Positions 13,427-14,371 of a DNA stretch of 14,371 nt are shown in pieces. Under the pieces are notes generated by a model. The model worked only from the letters and a program-made list of their open reading frames with translations. It had not been told where the DNA came from and ran no database searches. How positions within the stretch are numbered: position 1 is the first letter of the stretch; every line of letters begins with the position of its first letter. A program made the translations under genes and the position numbers. The stretch is from the NCBI GenBank assembly GCA_026394855.1, contig JAPLZT010000047.1, positions 1 to 14,371 of the forward strand, written 5' to 3'. Origin of the DNA: Candidatus Woesebacteria bacterium. Its GTDB lineage: Bacteria; Patescibacteriota; Microgenomatia; UBA8517.

Positions 13427-14275
13427 ATGAATATTGGAATTATCGGTTGGGGATTTGTAGGCCAGGCAACAGGAAAAGGTCTGGGAACAAATAAAAAAAA
13501 CAAAATCTTTGTATATGACAAACAAAGAACCAGCCCTTTAACCCTAGAGGAAGTTGTAAAAGCAAGCGAGTTTATCTTCATTTGTGTTCCTACCCCAATG
13601 CATAGTGATTATTCGGGAATGAGCATGGCTATAGTTGAAGAAGTTGCCGTACAGATTGCTAAAGTAGCCGGTGGGACAGACAAAATCGCAATTGTTAAAT
13701 CAACCGTTCTCCCTGGGTTAACCCAAAGCTTTATTAAAAAATATCCAAAGGTCAATTGGGCCATGAATCCGGAGTTTCTTACTCAGAATAACGCCAATAA
13801 AGATTTCTTAAACACCGCAAGAACAGTAATTGGGGCTTCAAGCAAAGAAGTAGGGGAAAAAATAAAAAAGCTATATCAGACAATTTATCCCAAAAATCTG
13901 CCTTACTATATTATGGACGTAACTTCCGCAGAACTGACGAAATATATGAGCAATAACATGCTTGCAGCAAAGGTTCTAATTGCAGATGAATTTTACTTCC
14001 TGGCAAAAAAAGTCGGAGCAAACTATGAAGATGTAAGAAAGGCAGTTGAGGCAGACCCGAGAATTGGAACCCACTTAAGAGTTCCTGGGCCGGATGGGGA
14101 CGTCGGTTTTGGAGGAGCTTGTTTTCCAAAGGACATGATCGGAATCTTGGGACTGGCAAGAAAATTAAAAGTAGACATGTCCGCTCTTTCAGCAATCTGG
14201 CAGAAATACTTAAAAATTAGGAAAAACAGGGATTGGGAACACATGGCCTCGGCTTTCAGAGAGAAGAAAAAGTAA
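13427..14275 (+). CDS. Short UDP-glucose/GDP-mannose dehydrogenase-family protein lacking the C-terminal domain
   Basis: An NAD-dependent sugar-nucleotide dehydrogenase of the family that oxidises UDP-glucose or similar substrates to uronates for surface polysaccharides. Visible features: Rossmann GWGFVG (7-12) with Asp31 after the second strand, VPTP (54-57), NPEFL (114-118), a conserved helix LTKYMSNNMLAAK (170-182), and the catalytic GFGGACFPKD (227-236, Cys232). At 282 residues it is far shorter than the usual 390-450: the N-terminal domain is compact (the stretch between about 32 and 45 is cut) and the C-terminal nucleotide-sugar-binding domain is absent, with no frameshift visible. It has its own promoter, and a tRNA follows. 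The substrate cannot be assigned; it may act as a homodimer with a partner domain elsewhere. Confidence 0.85.
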   Translation: MNIGIIGWGFVGQATGKGLGTNKKNKIFVYDKQRTSPLTLEEVVKASEFIFICVPTPMHSDYSGMSMAIVEEVAVQIAKVAGGTDKIAIVKSTVLPGLTQSFIKKYPKVNWAMNPEFLTQNNANKDFLNTARTVIGASSKEVGEKIKKLYQTIYPKNLPYYIMDVTSAELTKYMSNNMLAAKVLIADEFYFLAKKVGANYEDVRKAVEADPRIGTHLRVPGPDGDVGFGGACFPKDMIGILGLARKLKVDMSALSAIWQKYLKIRKNRDWEHMASAFREKKK

Positions 14276-14284
14276 TCTCAAGTT

Positions 14285-14293
14285 TGCTATAAT
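14285..14293 (+). promoter_or_regulatory. Extended -10 promoter for the tRNA
   Basis: TGCTATAAT is an extended -10 with a perfect TATAAT (14288-14293), ending 9 nt before the predicted tRNA 5' end at 14303. Transcription would start around 14300, leaving almost no 5' leader. No -35 is evident. Confidence 0.6.
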
Positions 14294-14302
14294 TGCCTCA
14301 GC

Positions 14303-14371
14303 GAAGCCGTAGTTCATTGGCAGAACGCGATCCTTATAAGATCGATGTACTTGGTCCGATTCCAAGCGGCT
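14303..14371 (+). tRNA. tRNA-Ile with anticodon UAU (3' end outside window)
   Basis: The cloverleaf folds by hand. Acceptor GAAGCCG (14303-14309) pairs with CGGCT at 14367-14371, the last two pairs being past the window. D-arm GTTC/GAAC has a 7-nt loop ATTGGCA; the anticodon stem CGATC/GATCG has loop CTTATAA; the variable region is 5 nt; the T-arm CTTGG/CCAAG has loop TCCGATT. Position 33 is U and positions 34-36 read UAU, matching the AUA isoleucine codon. Most bacteria read AUA with a CAU tRNA modified by TilS, so UAU is uncommon. The T-loop has C in place of the near-universal U55. The discriminator base and CCA are not visible. Confidence 0.88.

Noticed and set aside
1..14371. Use of UGA as glycine (code 25), as in some Patescibacteria
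   Set aside because: UGA ends several genes here (237, 10057, 10730) at sensible places, and the proteins are full length under the standard code.
1..14371. CRISPR arrays, insertion sequences or attachment sites
   Set aside because: No spaced direct repeats, transposase genes or terminal inverted repeats were seen.

Overview
The window is AT-rich, tightly packed bacterial DNA read with the standard code (TGA is used as a stop). It most resembles a Candidate Phyla Radiation / Patescibacteria genome, probably of the Microgenomates group. This is an inference from gene content: a DUF5667 surface protein, a membrane-anchored VirD4-like ATPase with a long unassigned N-terminus, a cobalamin-dependent ribonucleotide reductase beside a cobalamin adenosyltransferase, very short intergenic gaps, and no Shine-Dalgarno sequence at any start examined.

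Layout. Positions 1-237 hold the end of a membrane protein gene (+). Two paralogous class A penicillin-binding proteins lie in tandem on the minus strand (214-2397 and 2436-4646), each with its own -10 element. Only 18 bp separates the second from a plus-strand pair: a small HEPN-type protein with an R-x4-H ribonuclease motif and a CPBP/Abi membrane protease, abutting with no gap. A secreted DUF5667 protein follows (5843-6490) behind a TTGACA-N17-TAGTAT promoter. Next is a deoxyribonucleotide operon, nrdR-nrdJ-pduO (6683-10057), preceded by two candidate NrdR boxes exactly 32 bp apart. The nrdJ gene is broken: its frame changes at about 8881-8886, where roughly 36 conserved residues are also missing. 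A VapBC-like toxin-antitoxin pair (10091-10730) has a 12-bp palindrome over its -10. A small proline-rich protein then overlaps the VirD4-like ATPase (11038-13380). A short UDP-sugar dehydrogenase-like gene (13427-14275) and a tRNA with anticodon UAU, cut by the window end, close the region.

How the genes fit together. The penicillin-binding proteins build peptidoglycan outside the membrane. NrdR would sense nucleotide levels and repress its own operon; NrdJ reduces ribonucleotides with adenosylcobalamin, and PduO would make that cofactor from salvaged cobalamin. VapBC and HEPN-CPBP are candidate stress or defence modules. The ATPase may power DNA or protein movement across the envelope.

The points most worth following are the nrdJ lesion, the HEPN-CPBP pair sharing overlapping promoters with a cell-wall gene, the repeated leaderless promoter design, the slippage-prone tracts in one PBP gene and in pduO, and the rare tRNA anticodon.
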